Assembly (NCBI GenBank): GCA_017523725.1
Contig: JAFWVY010000050.1
Location: 1-64,000 of the forward strand
Origin: Bacteroidales bacterium
Lineage (GTDB): Bacteria > Bacteroidota > Bacteroidia > Bacteroidales > UBA4181
DNA length: 64,000 nt
Direction: 5' to 3'
Shown here: one piece after another, positions 45,058 through 54,739 of the stretch
Numbering within the stretch: the stretch's first letter is position 1
Layout of the letters: every line of letters starts with the position of its first letter
Made by a program: the position numbers and the translations under genes
Notes under the pieces: generated by a model
Database searches by the model: none
Told to the model about the DNA's origin: nothing
The model's input: the letters and a program-made list of their open reading frames with translations, nothing else

Positions 45058-47378
45058 TAGAAAGGATAACCGATACCGATACTCAGTGTCGCGTCATGCA
45101 AGCCGTGCCAATCGTGGACGGGGTGCCAACGGTCCTCCGCTGCCGGATCGCGCAGTTTGAACCCCATATCGGTCCTGAATATAAAGAATTTGGCATCCAG
45201 CCGCAGGCCCAGTCCCGCACTCATGGCGAATTCCTCGGTGAAGCGGTTGAACTGGAAGTCGGCACCCGGACGCATTTCGTCGCGGTGATAGTCCCAGACG
45301 TTGCCCACATCGAGGAAAAGCGCCCCTTCCAGAATCCAGAACAACTTGAACCGGTACTCGACATTCGCTTCCAGCTTGATGTCACCCGTACTGTTCGGAT
45401 ACAGCTGCGCGATGGTGTCCTGATACGAACCGGGGCCGAGGGTCCGGACTTTCCACCCACGGATGCTGTTGGCGCCGCCCGCATAGTATTTCCGCTCGAA
45501 CGGGATGGACTTGGAATTGCCGTAAGGAACCCCCATGGCCGCCGCCAGACGGTAAACCAGCCGGCTTTTCGGATTGAGCGTCTGATAGAAACGGTAGTCG
45601 AAATCTATCTTGAAGAATTGCGAGAACGCATTGCCGAACACTTTGTACGGCTTGTCATGCGATGAACGGAACGCCGAAGAAAGCGTATGCGCCAGCAATC
45701 CGGCCGATTCGACGTTGACCCGGAAATAGGAGAAATACGGCTGCTCCACCGCCACCTGCTGGTTGCTCCACTGGAACGTGTATCCCCCCGAAAACACCAT
45801 ATGGTTCAAGTAGCTGTTCTCCAGATAAGTACCGGCAATCTGCGTCCGGAACCGGTCGCTCAGGAACGGCAGACGGACGAAGTTCACGTCAATCGGACGG
45901 ACCGTATGTGATACAAAACGACCTGAACTCCAGTGGTATGCAAAATTGATGTTGGCAATGGTCCGTTCGTAGTCCGGCCGGAGCTGATAATTGTACTGCG
46001 CCGAGATAACCGTGCGCGGGTTGTACTGCCGGACGAAACCTTCCACATGGAAGAACGGCAGCAGCAGTTTGGGAATGGTAATGCCTGCCTCCACCCCGTA
46101 CTCGTAAGTCGAGTTGAAGTCGATGCCTTCCTGGTGAATCGCCTCAAGACTCGTAATGATTTTCAAATCGAACGTCTCCGCGTGGCGGAACAGGCTCTTG
46201 TGCTGATACACCAGATTGACGGCCCCGCCGATATTGCCGCCGGAGTTGGTGCCTTCGACCTCGATGCCGTAATGCTGCATCTTGAAAGGCAGGAGGTTGA
46301 TCTGCATGTCCAGCTGGGGTGACGGGGTGCCTGCCACCGGCGAAAACTGCACGTTGACCAACTTGAATGTCTGCAGGTTCATCAGATGCCGGTAGGTCCG
46401 GTCAGCCTCCGAAAGACGGTACATCGAATCCGGCACGACGAAAATCGACTGGGCGAGCGTCGACGGCCGCACCGGAAAACCAGGATGCATCAGGAAAGTG
46501 TACCGGTCCATACGGACCGTGTCCGGAGCCTGCCGCCGCGTCGTGCCGGACGTCTGGCCGAACAGGTTGTCGTAGTCGAGTTCCGCATTCACCGTCACCT
46601 GTCGGACCGTGTAAGTCGGAAACGGTGGCGTCACGGTGCGTCCCTGCGCATCCGTTTCGGGCATATTGCTGATTTTCAGCGTCAGGTCGACCTGCCGGTA
46701 TGGCGTCACGGTGTCCGCTTCGTAAGTGACGGCATATTCGGAAAACCCGAAATAACCGTGATTCATCAGATAGTTCCGAATGCGCGAACGTTCCTCCTTC
46801 AGCACGTCACTGTCGAAAATCATTCCACACCGGAGCAGCGAACTCGCCGTATCGGCCAGGACGTGCGCCCGCACCGCCTCGTCAGCGATGTCGTATTGTA
46901 TCCGGCGCACCATGTAGGGCCACGACGGATCGATATGATAAGTCAGGTCAACCTTGGGACGGCGCCGGTGACGCACATCAGACGAAATGGCGGCGTGATA
47001 ATAGCCTTTCTGCTCGAAATACAGCGCAATCTGCTCCATGGTCCGGTCGGTCAGCGTCGCATCCCACACGACAGGAGGCTCGCCGTTGCTGCGGAGCCAT
47101 TCGTTCCACCGGTTTTTCTTGTCGGGATTGGCCTTGTTGTAGAGCCAGAGATGAAACCGAAGTCCCAGAATGCGCTTGTTTGGTTTCTGTTTCAGATAGG
47201 CCCGGAGTTCCTCCTGCGGCACGGCTGCCTTGTCCGTGGTCTCAATGGTGACTGAATTGAGCAGACTGGCGTCTTCGGGCAGTTGTTTCAGCATGTTGCA
47301 GGCACACGACAAAAACATGCACGCGCACAGCGCCAGGACCACGCATGTCTTTTTTTTATATATTTTTGCCGATTCCAA
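45057..47378 (-). CDS. tamL: TamL-type Omp85 outer-membrane assembly lipoprotein
   Basis: A BamA/TamA-family outer-membrane protein of the Bacteroidota TamL type. 773 residues: a lipoprotein signal (VVLALCACMFLSC, lipobox Cys25), the TamL opening NMLKQLPEDASLLNSVTIE, POTRA-like periplasmic domains (about 90-310), and a C-terminal 16-strand barrel with the Omp85 loop motif SIRGWKVRTLGPGSY and a terminal aromatic (IGIGYPF). It should act with an inner-membrane TamB-like partner, not present here. It has a strong promoter at 47405-47435 and heads the kdsC-maf-transporter operon. Confidence 0.92.
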   Translation of the reverse strand: MESAKIYKKKTCVVLALCACMFLSCACNMLKQLPEDASLLNSVTIETTDKAAVPQEELRAYLKQKPNKRILGLRFHLWLYNKANPDKKNRWNEWLRSNGEPPVVWDATLTDRTMEQIALYFEQKGYYHAAISSDVRHRRRPKVDLTYHIDPSWPYMVRRIQYDIADEAVRAHVLADTASSLLRCGMIFDSDVLKEERSRIRNYLMNHGYFGFSEYAVTYEADTVTPYRQVDLTLKISNMPETDAQGRTVTPPFPTYTVRQVTVNAELDYDNLFGQTSGTTRRQAPDTVRMDRYTFLMHPGFPVRPSTLAQSIFVVPDSMYRLSEADRTYRHLMNLQTFKLVNVQFSPVAGTPSPQLDMQINLLPFKMQHYGIEVEGTNSGGNIGGAVNLVYQHKSLFRHAETFDLKIITSLEAIHQEGIDFNSTYEYGVEAGITIPKLLLPFFHVEGFVRQYNPRTVISAQYNYQLRPDYERTIANINFAYHWSSGRFVSHTVRPIDVNFVRLPFLSDRFRTQIAGTYLENSYLNHMVFSGGYTFQWSNQQVAVEQPYFSYFRVNVESAGLLAHTLSSAFRSSHDKPYKVFGNAFSQFFKIDFDYRFYQTLNPKSRLVYRLAAAMGVPYGNSKSIPFERKYYAGGANSIRGWKVRTLGPGSYQDTIAQLYPNSTGDIKLEANVEYRFKLFWILEGALFLDVGNVWDYHRDEMRPGADFQFNRFTEEFAMSAGLGLRLDAKFFIFRTDMGFKLRDPAAEDRWHPVHDWHGLHDATLSIGIGYPF
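47361..47368 (+). promoter_or_regulatory. -7 box of the TrmH/SpoU methyltransferase gene
   Basis: TATTTTTG in an AT-rich run; the predicted leader is about 72 nt. It overlaps the start of the divergent tamL gene. Confidence 0.4.
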
Positions 47379-47404
47379 AGTTTCTCCAACCGCCGTTTTG
47401 CAGG

Positions 47405-47435
47405 CAAAAGTACGGTGTTTTAAACTTCTTACAAA
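47405..47435 (-). promoter_or_regulatory. tamL operon promoter
   Basis: Reverse strand TTTG (47435-47432), 19 bases, TACTTTTG (47412-47405). Leader of about 20 nt to the tamL ATG. Confidence 0.7.
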
Positions 47436-47446
47436 GCGATTGCGCC

Positions 47447-48232
47447 ATGGAACGAAAAAAATTGACCCGGAGCGACATCCTGTTCATCCGCCAGCTTGCC
47501 GACCGTCAGGTACGCCGTCAGCACCGGCTTTTCGCCGTGGAAGGCGAAAAGAACGTGGCCGAGATGTGCCGCTCCGCGCTCCGGGTACAGAGCATCTATG
47601 CCGAAGCCGCTTGGTACGACCTGCGCATATTGGAAGAAATGCCCTATGAGCCGGACACTTACATCGTCAATAATCAGGAGCTCGGCCGCATCAGCCGACA
47701 GAAGACACCCGACCGCGTGATGGCGCTGGTCCACATGCCCGAACACCGGTTCCATATGGAAAACCTCGCCGGCAAACTGTCCCTGATGCTCGACCGCGTC
47801 CAGGATCCCGGCAACATGGGCACCATCCTGCGCATCGCCGACTGGTTCGGCATCGACCATATCCTCTGCAGCGAAGATACGGTGGACGCCTTCTCTCCCA
47901 AAGTGGTCCAGGCGTCGATGGGGGCCGTCGCACGCGTAAGCGTTCACTATGGCGACCTCGTCCGATGGGCGGAGGAAGCCGCCGCCTGCGGCATCCCGCT
48001 GTACGGCACCTTTCTCGACGGAGAAAATATTTACAAACAAGAGCTGACGGCTGGCGGCATCGTGGTCATGGGCAACGAATCACAGGGCATCTCGCCCGCA
48101 TTGGCCGGACACATCGGCCGGAGGCTGTGGCTGCCGTGCCATCCGGCCGGCACACCGCGTTCGGAATCGCTCAACGTGGCCGTCGCCACGGCCCTGGTCT
48201 GCGGCGAGTTCCGCCGCCGTATCTCCCTATAA
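47447..48232 (+). CDS. TrmH/SpoU-family RNA 2'-O-ribose methyltransferase
   Basis: A 261-residue SAM-dependent methyltransferase with the knotted SPOUT fold. An N-terminal substrate-binding domain (HRLFAVEGEKNVAEMC) precedes the catalytic part: LDRVQDPGNMGTILRIADWFGID (motif 1), VVMGNESQGIS (motif 2) and SESLNVAVATAL (motif 3). Target rRNA or tRNA is not readable. The ATG at 47447 (MERKKLTRSDILFIRQL) is preferred over one 102 bases upstream. It converges on murF with a 6-base overlap. Confidence 0.92.
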   Translation: MERKKLTRSDILFIRQLADRQVRRQHRLFAVEGEKNVAEMCRSALRVQSIYAEAAWYDLRILEEMPYEPDTYIVNNQELGRISRQKTPDRVMALVHMPEHRFHMENLAGKLSLMLDRVQDPGNMGTILRIADWFGIDHILCSEDTVDAFSPKVVQASMGAVARVSVHYGDLVRWAEEAAACGIPLYGTFLDGENIYKQELTAGGIVVMGNESQGISPALAGHIGRRLWLPCHPAGTPRSESLNVAVATALVCGEFRRRISL

Positions 48233-49591
48233 GTTTTCGACCAGACGGTCCAGCCGCATGCTGTGCGACCCTTTGAGCAGAATGAACCGTCCTTCGGGCG
48301 GGTTCTGACGGAGATATGCCTGCAGGGCATCCGTCGTAGGGAATGCACGCACGTCGGACCGGCCGACAGTTGCCGCTGCGGCGGCGAACAATCCGCCGGC
48401 CGTCCAGATTTCCAGACCGTCTTGCGGGGGGATGTCCGACAGCATTTTCCGATGCTCCGCATCTGCCTGCGCGCCGAGTTCCCCCATATCCCCAAGAATC
48501 AACAGTTTGTCAGGTTCGGAACGATGCAGGAAACTCTGCACCGACAGCGACATGCTCGTCGGATTGGCGTTGTAGCAGTCCACCCACAGCAGATTACGTC
48601 CGGTACGCAACAACTGCGAACGGTTGTTCGCCGGCACATAGGCCGAAATGCCCCCCGCAATCTGCCGGAGATCCAGCCCGAAATGAAGACCGACACACGT
48701 CGCCGCCGCTATGTTGGCGACATTGTAGGCACCGATGAGATGCGTCGCACAAGACACCCCGTTCCCTGCGGCATCCGAGATTCCTACCGTCAGATACGGT
48801 TCTTCCGACACCACCTCCGCCGAACAGGCAAGGCGGTGACCGCGCTGCTGCATGGTTGGATGACCGACACCATAGAATTCTTTGCGCACCGCCAGATGAG
48901 AGGCCATCTTCATGACCAGCGGATGGCCGGTCCAGGCGAAAATCACGCCCCTCCGCGCAGCGACGCTGGCATACAGCGCCCGCTTGGTCTGGTATATTGT
49001 TTCCATGGAACCGTACTCGCCGATATGCGTCGCCGACACATTGGTCACGATACCGTGGGTAGGCTGTGCGATGCGGCACAGTTCCGCGATTTCGCCGGCA
49101 TGGTTCGCCCCCATCTCGACAACAGCGATCTCTGTATCCTCAGGCATGGCCAGCAGCGTGAGCGGCAGGCCGATATGGTTATTGAAATTGCCGGCTGTAG
49201 CATGCACCCTGAACGCCGTCCGGAGCACGGCGCAGACCAGTTCCTTCGTGGTGGTCTTGCCGTTGCTGCCCGTGATGCCGATGACCGGCACGCCGATCCG
49301 CTGCCGGTGCCATGCTGCCAGTGCCTGCAACGCACGCAGTGTGTCCACCACCCACAGACAGCCGGGCGCATCCTGCCAGCGGGGATCCGACGTGACCACC
49401 GCCCGGCAGCCCTGCGCCAGCACCTCGCCTACGAAGTCGTTCCCGTCGAAACGGCTTCCCTTGAGCGCAAAGAACATGGTGCCCGGAACAGCTTTAGAAG
49501 ACTCCGTAACCACCTGTCTGTTATCTAAATATGCACTATACAGACGCGGCATGGTATCAAGGTCGCATCCAAAAAACTGCGATTTTTTCAT
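48227..49591 (-). CDS. murF: UDP-N-acetylmuramoyl-tripeptide--D-alanyl-D-alanine ligase (MurF)
   Basis: Last cytoplasmic step of peptidoglycan precursor synthesis, adding D-Ala-D-Ala to the UDP-MurNAc-tripeptide. 454 residues. N-terminal substrate domain (VPGTMFFALKGSRFDGNDFV), P-loop GITGSNGKTTTKE near residue 107, NFNNHIGLPLTLL, EMGANHAGEIAELC, and the C-terminal DCYNANPTSMSLSVQSF and ILGDMGELG. It is separate from the usual mur cluster, between a methyltransferase and porU, with its own -7 box at 49611-49618. Confidence 0.96.
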   Translation of the reverse strand: MKKSQFFGCDLDTMPRLYSAYLDNRQVVTESSKAVPGTMFFALKGSRFDGNDFVGEVLAQGCRAVVTSDPRWQDAPGCLWVVDTLRALQALAAWHRQRIGVPVIGITGSNGKTTTKELVCAVLRTAFRVHATAGNFNNHIGLPLTLLAMPEDTEIAVVEMGANHAGEIAELCRIAQPTHGIVTNVSATHIGEYGSMETIYQTKRALYASVAARRGVIFAWTGHPLVMKMASHLAVRKEFYGVGHPTMQQRGHRLACSAEVVSEEPYLTVGISDAAGNGVSCATHLIGAYNVANIAAATCVGLHFGLDLRQIAGGISAYVPANNRSQLLRTGRNLLWVDCYNANPTSMSLSVQSFLHRSEPDKLLILGDMGELGAQADAEHRKMLSDIPPQDGLEIWTAGGLFAAAAATVGRSDVRAFPTTDALQAYLRQNPPEGRFILLKGSHSMRLDRLVENL

Positions 49592-49610
49592 GGTGATGTC
49601 TTTGGTCGGA

Positions 49611-49618
49611 CAAAGATA
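49611..49618 (-). promoter_or_regulatory. -7 box of murF
   Basis: Reverse strand TATCTTTG, giving a leader of about 13 nt to the ATG at 49591. Confidence 0.5.
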
Positions 49619-49647
49619 GCGGAGATATGAAAATATCCGCCGTTTGT

Positions 49648-49679
49648 TTTGACAACTTCGGTCCGAACCTTTATTTTTG
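49648..49679 (+). promoter_or_regulatory. porU-porV operon promoter, full consensus
   Basis: TTTG (49648-49651), 20 bases, TATTTTTG (49672-49679). Predicts a start near 49686, only about 10 nt before the ATG at 49696, and rules out the ATG at 49627. Confidence 0.75.
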
Positions 49680-49695
49680 CAACAAATGCGATTTC

Positions 49696-52600
49696 ATGCG
49701 CCGCCTGTCTCCATATCTCCTATTCCTGCTCTGGACCGCAGCAACGGTCTGCCATGCGGCGCCGTCCGTGCTGAGTTCGGGAGATTGGGTCCGTTTCGCC
49801 GTCGTCGAGGAAGGTATCTACCGCATCACCTATCAGGAAATCGCCGACCTTGGCCTGGTGCCGGAAACGGTCGCGCTGTACGGTACGACCGGCGAAGCAC
49901 TGCAGGAGACGCCAGGACCGGCCGAAGGCGAGACGCTGCGCGAGATTCCTGTCTGGGCGGAAACCGGTGCGGACGGCGTTTTCGGTCCCGGCGACTACAT
50001 TCTGTTCTACGGCCAGGGCCCGATGAACCGCACCTTTACCGAATCGGCGGGCTACGGACACAGCCTGCATCCCTATGACACGCGCAACTGCTATTATCTG
50101 ACCTCCCGGGCCGGCGGCCGGCGCATCACCGTGCAGGAGAGCTCCCTGCAGCCCTCTGTGGAGGTCGACCACTATGACGATTTCGCCGTCCACGAAAGCG
50201 AACTGACCAACTTCCTGGGATCCGGCCGCCAATGGTACGGCGAGCAAATCAGCCTTGGAAGACCGTCACAGACCGTGTCTTTCTCGCTGCCGAACGCCGA
50301 CACAGAATGGCCCGTACAGGTGTTTTGCCAGACAGTATCGCGCAACACCGGCACCGCCTATCTGACCGTGTCCGGCGGCGGCGCCGAGACACCGGCGCAA
50401 CGGCTGCCTGTCATCGACCTGAGCGAGACGGGGGGCAACTATGCCGCACCTTTCTCCTGCATCCTTCCGGGAGCGCACGCCGATGCCGAAGGGAAACTGG
50501 ACGTCACCCTCAGAATGACAGCCGGCAGCGGCATGTCGTACGTATGGATCGACCATATCCGCCTGCTGGCCCGCTCCCACCTCCGCATAGGCAATAATCC
50601 GCTTTTTTTCAGGGATTACTACTCCACAGGACCGGGCTCCATTGCACGCTATCACCTGTCCGGAGGCACAGCCGGCACCCGGGTCTGGGACATCACCGAT
50701 CCGCACGACGTCTTCGCGCTGCAAGTATTTCCGGCTGCCGGCGAAGCCACCTTTACGGCCGATGCGTCGGAACTCAGGGAATACGTGGCATTCCGGACGG
50801 ACCAACCGTTGCTTTCCCCTGTCTGGCTACCCGCAGACGAAGCTGCTGTGGAAAACCAGGACCTGAACAATCTGCCCGACGCCGACCTGATCATCGTCAC
50901 CCCGCCGGCCTTTTCGGCGCAGGCCGGACAGCTGGCCGAACTTCACCGCATCCATGACGGCATGTCGGTCGTGACAGTGACCGATGCCCAGATCTACCAT
51001 GCATTCTCCGGCGGGAAGACCGATCCAGCCGCAATTCGCAATTTTCTGAAATTCAAATATGAGCAATCCGAGAGCCATCGGCTGAAATACGCGCTGCTGA
51101 TGGGCGACGGCACCTACGATAACCGGGCTGTCTCCGCAGCGGCAAAGGACGAACGCTATCTTGTCACCTACCAGTCCGAAAATTCCCTGTCCTCGGTTTC
51201 ATCCTTTACATCGGACGACTATTTCGGCATCTTCGGCGAGGATGCCTCGCCCATCACAGGCCACATGGACATCGGCGTCGGCCGGTTGCCGGTCAAGAGT
51301 GCGGAAGAAGCCGCCGCCGTCGTGGCGAAGATCGAACGCTATCTCACCGAACCGCAGTGGGGCGCCTGGCATCGCACCCTCTGTTTCATGGCCGACGACG
51401 AGGACGGCAACAGTCACCTGTTGCAGACAGAAGACATGACATCCTTCCTGGCCGGAAATCATCCTGAATTCGACATCCAGAAACTGTATCTCGATGCCTA
51501 CCGGCAGGAAACCACTCTTAACGGGCATCGATACCCGGAAGTGCAGAATGCTTTGAAGCAGAGCCTTGCAAACGGGATTCTGATCTTCAACTATGTCGGC
51601 CACGGCAACGAAACCGGGCTGACCAACGAACGTGTCATCAACGAAACCGACATCGCCACATGGCGTAATACCGTCTATCCGCTGTTCATCACAGCGTCCT
51701 GCGAGTTCGGCCGCTACGACAACCACATGCTGGTCACGGCAGCGGAAAAACTGCTGCTGATGCCCGAAGGCGGCGCCATCGGCCTGCTGTCTGCCACCCG
51801 GCTGGTCTATTCGGAACTCAACAGCCAGCTCAACGCCGCATTCTACCGCTACGCCTTTGCTGCGGACGGCACCGGACGGCTGGGAGACATCCTGCGGCAG
51901 GCCAAGAATGCCTCGCAACTCGGGATCAACGCCCGCGCCTTCGCTTTATTGGGAGATCCGGCGCTGCGCCTGGCGGCCCCCCATGGCCGGGCCGTGCTGA
52001 CAGACATCAACGGACAGTCGCCGGAAGAAGCCTCGTTGCAGGCCTTCCAGACTGTGAATTTATCGGGCGAAATCCAGAAAGCGGACGGCACAGCCGACAT
52101 CGGATTCAACGGCACAGCCGACATCGTGCTCTACGACAAACCCGCCACCCGGCATACGCTGGACAACGACGGCGAAGGCGGCACAGTGGCCTTCCAGACA
52201 AGTCCCGTATTGTTCAAAGGCGCATGTTCGGTATCACAGGGACGCTTCTCCCTGACATTCACCCTGCCGGGAGACCTGGACTACACACCGGGACAGGGTC
52301 GGGTGGTCTGCTACGCCTGGAACGGCACGACGGACGCTGCAGGTCAGACCGCCGTCACCATCGGCGGCAGCGCCGCACCACCGGCATCGGACCATGACGG
52401 CCCGGAAATCCGGCTGTTCCTCAACGACACCCTTTTCCGTGCGGGCGGCCTTGCCAACGAACAGCCCGTCGTTTTGGCGCTCTTGCGTGACGAAAGCGGC
52501 ATCAACGTTTCGGAAAACGCCTTCGGACACCCGCTGGAACTGCAGCTGCAGGCGCCGGACGGCACGACCTCCGTGTGGCAGGTCAATGCGTGGTATCAGA

Positions 52601-53055
52601 GTTCAACGGACGATGCGACGGCAGGACAGCTCACCTACCGGCTGCCGACCCTGGCTCCGGGCCTGTACACGCTGCAAATGGAGGCGTGGGACATCTGCAA
52701 CAACCGGGCGACTGCCAACCTGCCGTTCCAGGTCGTGCGGTCGCGTGCGGTCGCCGTACGCAACCTCCGCAACTATCCCAACCCGTTCTCCGACGAAACC
52801 AGATTCTTCTTTGAACACAACCAGCCCGACGCGCCGATAGAGGCCGTCATCCGTATCTACGCGCTGGACGGGACCCTGTTGCGTGTCCTGCAGGAAGAAG
52901 TGCCGGCAGGCGGTTATACGGCCGGCGACATGACCTGGGACGGACGCACCGCATCCGGCAAAAAAATCGGGACGGGCATATACTTATACCGGCTTTCTCT
53001 GCGTTTTAAAGACGGCCAGACCGTAACCGAAAGCGCCAAACTTATTGTACAATAA
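49696..53055 (+). CDS. porU: Type IX secretion system sortase PorU
   Basis: Outer-membrane sortase that removes the C-terminal sorting domain of T9SS cargo and attaches A-LPS. 1119 residues, gingipain-like (C25) protease. Signal peptide MRRLSPYLLFLLWTAATVCHA; the catalytic dyad is His636 (FNYVGHGNETGL) and Cys669 (FITASCEFGRYDN), 33 residues apart as in gingipains. The C-terminus carries a FlgD/T9SS-domain-like stretch (NYPNPFSDETRFFFEHN ... GTGIYLYRLSL). It heads an operon with porV. Confidence 0.93.
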   Translation: MRRLSPYLLFLLWTAATVCHAAPSVLSSGDWVRFAVVEEGIYRITYQEIADLGLVPETVALYGTTGEALQETPGPAEGETLREIPVWAETGADGVFGPGDYILFYGQGPMNRTFTESAGYGHSLHPYDTRNCYYLTSRAGGRRITVQESSLQPSVEVDHYDDFAVHESELTNFLGSGRQWYGEQISLGRPSQTVSFSLPNADTEWPVQVFCQTVSRNTGTAYLTVSGGGAETPAQRLPVIDLSETGGNYAAPFSCILPGAHADAEGKLDVTLRMTAGSGMSYVWIDHIRLLARSHLRIGNNPLFFRDYYSTGPGSIARYHLSGGTAGTRVWDITDPHDVFALQVFPAAGEATFTADASELREYVAFRTDQPLLSPVWLPADEAAVENQDLNNLPDADLIIVTPPAFSAQAGQLAELHRIHDGMSVVTVTDAQIYHAFSGGKTDPAAIRNFLKFKYEQSESHRLKYALLMGDGTYDNRAVSAAAKDERYLVTYQSENSLSSVSSFTSDDYFGIFGEDASPITGHMDIGVGRLPVKSAEEAAAVVAKIERYLTEPQWGAWHRTLCFMADDEDGNSHLLQTEDMTSFLAGNHPEFDIQKLYLDAYRQETTLNGHRYPEVQNALKQSLANGILIFNYVGHGNETGLTNERVINETDIATWRNTVYPLFITASCEFGRYDNHMLVTAAEKLLLMPEGGAIGLLSATRLVYSELNSQLNAAFYRYAFAADGTGRLGDILRQAKNASQLGINARAFALLGDPALRLAAPHGRAVLTDINGQSPEEASLQAFQTVNLSGEIQKADGTADIGFNGTADIVLYDKPATRHTLDNDGEGGTVAFQTSPVLFKGACSVSQGRFSLTFTLPGDLDYTPGQGRVVCYAWNGTTDAAGQTAVTIGGSAAPPASDHDGPEIRLFLNDTLFRAGGLANEQPVVLALLRDESGINVSENAFGHPLELQLQAPDGTTSVWQVNAWYQSSTDDATAGQLTYRLPTLAPGLYTLQMEAWDICNNRATANLPFQVVRSRAVAVRNLRNYPNPFSDETRFFFEHNQPDAPIEAVIRIYALDGTLLRVLQEEVPAGGYTAGDMTWDGRTASGKKIGTGIYLYRLSLRFKDGQTVTESAKLIVQ

Positions 53056-53075
53056 AACACGAAATACATAATTAC

Positions 53076-54227
53076 ATGAAAATCAGATCTTTTATTGCCG
53101 CATGTCTGCTGATGCTCCCGCTGGGAGCCTTGGCCGACGAACCGATTTCGACCACACAGATCAACAGCGTTTCCACAGGCGTCCCGTTTCTGACCATCGC
53201 CCCCGACTCCCGGGCTTCGGGTATGGGTGACGTCGGCGTGGCCACCTCCCCCGACATCAACTCCATGTACTGGAATCCTGCCAAGTACGGTTTCATCGGC
53301 AGCGATGCCGGCGTGGCCCTCTCCTATTCGCCGTGGCTGCGCAAGCTGGTGGACGACATGAGCCTGGCCTATCTCGCTGGATTCAAGCGGCTGGACCAGC
53401 GCCAGGTGGTGGCGGCCTCCCTGCGGTACTTCGACCTCGGCAGCATCACCTTCACCGACATCAACGGTGAAATGCTCCGCGAAGGCAACCCGAGCGAATT
53501 CTACATCGACCTCGGCTACTCGCTGCTGCTCAGCGACCATGTGAGCGGCGGCATCGCATTCCGCTACATCCACTCCGACATGGCGTCGGGCATCAACGGT
53601 TCCAAAGCCGCCAACACCTTCGCCGCCGACATCAGCATGTACTACGAATCGGAAGTCCGGCTGGGATACGACTACAGCACGCTGTCGTTCGGTGCCAACA
53701 TCTCGAACATCGGTGCCAAGATAAAATACTCGAACAGCGAGAACAAGGAATTCATCCCCACCAACCTGCGACTGGGCGCCTCCCTGCTGACGCCGCTCGA
53801 CAATTATAACTCGCTGCGCGTGTCGCTCGACCTGAACAAACTGCTGGTGCCGACGCCGCCCATCAAGGATGCGGATGGCAATATTGTCAAGGGTAAAGAC
53901 AACGATGTGTCGGTCATTCAGGGTATCTTCCAGTCGTTCGGCGATGCACCCGACGGCTTCTCGGAAGAACTGAAGGAAATCCAGTACGGGCTGGGTCTGG
54001 AGTACTGGTACAACAACCAGTTCGCCGTGCGGACCGGCTATCATCACGAAAGCGACATGAAAGGCAACCGACGCTATTTCACCGTCGGTGCCGGCGCCCA
54101 GATGAACGTATTCGGCATCGACATCTCCTATCTGATTCCTGTCGATTCGAACAATTCCCTGGCCAACACCATGCGTTTCTCGCTGCTGTTCAATGTCGAC
54201 CGCATGCAGCGCGGACGCCGCAGGTAA
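53076..54227 (+). CDS. porV: Type IX secretion system outer-membrane protein PorV (LptO)
   Basis: A 383-residue outer-membrane barrel protein of the FadL-like PorV family that delivers cargo from the Sov translocon to the PorU sortase. Signal peptide MKIRSFIAACLLMLPLGALA; family opening SVSTGVPFLTIAPDSRASGMGDVGVA and SMYWNPAKYGF. It begins 20 bases after porU and is followed 10 bases later by ispF. The cargo proteins at 12-21 kb carry matching C-terminal sorting domains. Confidence 0.93.
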   Translation: MKIRSFIAACLLMLPLGALADEPISTTQINSVSTGVPFLTIAPDSRASGMGDVGVATSPDINSMYWNPAKYGFIGSDAGVALSYSPWLRKLVDDMSLAYLAGFKRLDQRQVVAASLRYFDLGSITFTDINGEMLREGNPSEFYIDLGYSLLLSDHVSGGIAFRYIHSDMASGINGSKAANTFAADISMYYESEVRLGYDYSTLSFGANISNIGAKIKYSNSENKEFIPTNLRLGASLLTPLDNYNSLRVSLDLNKLLVPTPPIKDADGNIVKGKDNDVSVIQGIFQSFGDAPDGFSEELKEIQYGLGLEYWYNNQFAVRTGYHHESDMKGNRRYFTVGAGAQMNVFGIDISYLIPVDSNNSLANTMRFSLLFNVDRMQRGRRR

Positions 54228-54237
54228 TTCTGCCGCC

Positions 54238-54729
54238 ATGCCTCCCGCCATTCCGTTCAGAACCGGCATCGGCTACGATGTACATCCGCTCCGGGCAGGA
54301 CTTCCGCTCATGGTGGGCGGCATCCTGATTCCACATGACAAAGGAGCCGCAGGACATTCCGATGCCGACACACTGATCCACGCCATATGCGATGCGCTGC
54401 TCGGCGCCGCCGCGCTCGGCGACATCGGTGTGCTGTTTCCGGACACGGATGACCGGTACAAGGGCATCGACAGCAAGATACTGCTGGCACATACGGCGGA
54501 GCATATCCGTGACCGGGGATTCGAGATAGGCAACATCGACTGCACCGTCTGCCTGCAGCGGCCGAAACTGCGCCCCTACATCCCGCAGATGGCCGACTGC
54601 CTTGCGCAGGTGCTGCACATTGCGCCGGAACAGATCTCCGTCAAGGCCACCACGACCGAGCATCTGGGATTCGTGGGACGCGAGGAAGGCATCGCCGCCT
54701 ATGCCACGGCCCTGCTGGTCGTCCGATAA
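54238..54729 (+). CDS. ispF: 2-C-methyl-D-erythritol 2,4-cyclodiphosphate synthase (IspF)
   Basis: MEP-pathway enzyme making the cyclodiphosphate isoprenoid precursor; also feeds the prenyl donor used by MiaA next door. 163 residues from the ATG at 54238 (MPPAIPFRTGIGYDVHPL). The zinc-binding DxH is DVH in GYDVHPL; HSDADTLIHAICDALLGAA and GDIGVLFPDTD are the family signature, and KATTTEHLGFVGR is near the C-terminus. An earlier in-frame ATG at 54193 inside porV is rejected. Confidence 0.94.
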   Translation: MPPAIPFRTGIGYDVHPLRAGLPLMVGGILIPHDKGAAGHSDADTLIHAICDALLGAAALGDIGVLFPDTDDRYKGIDSKILLAHTAEHIRDRGFEIGNIDCTVCLQRPKLRPYIPQMADCLAQVLHIAPEQISVKATTTEHLGFVGREEGIAAYATALLVVR

Positions 54730-54739
54730 GACACCACAC

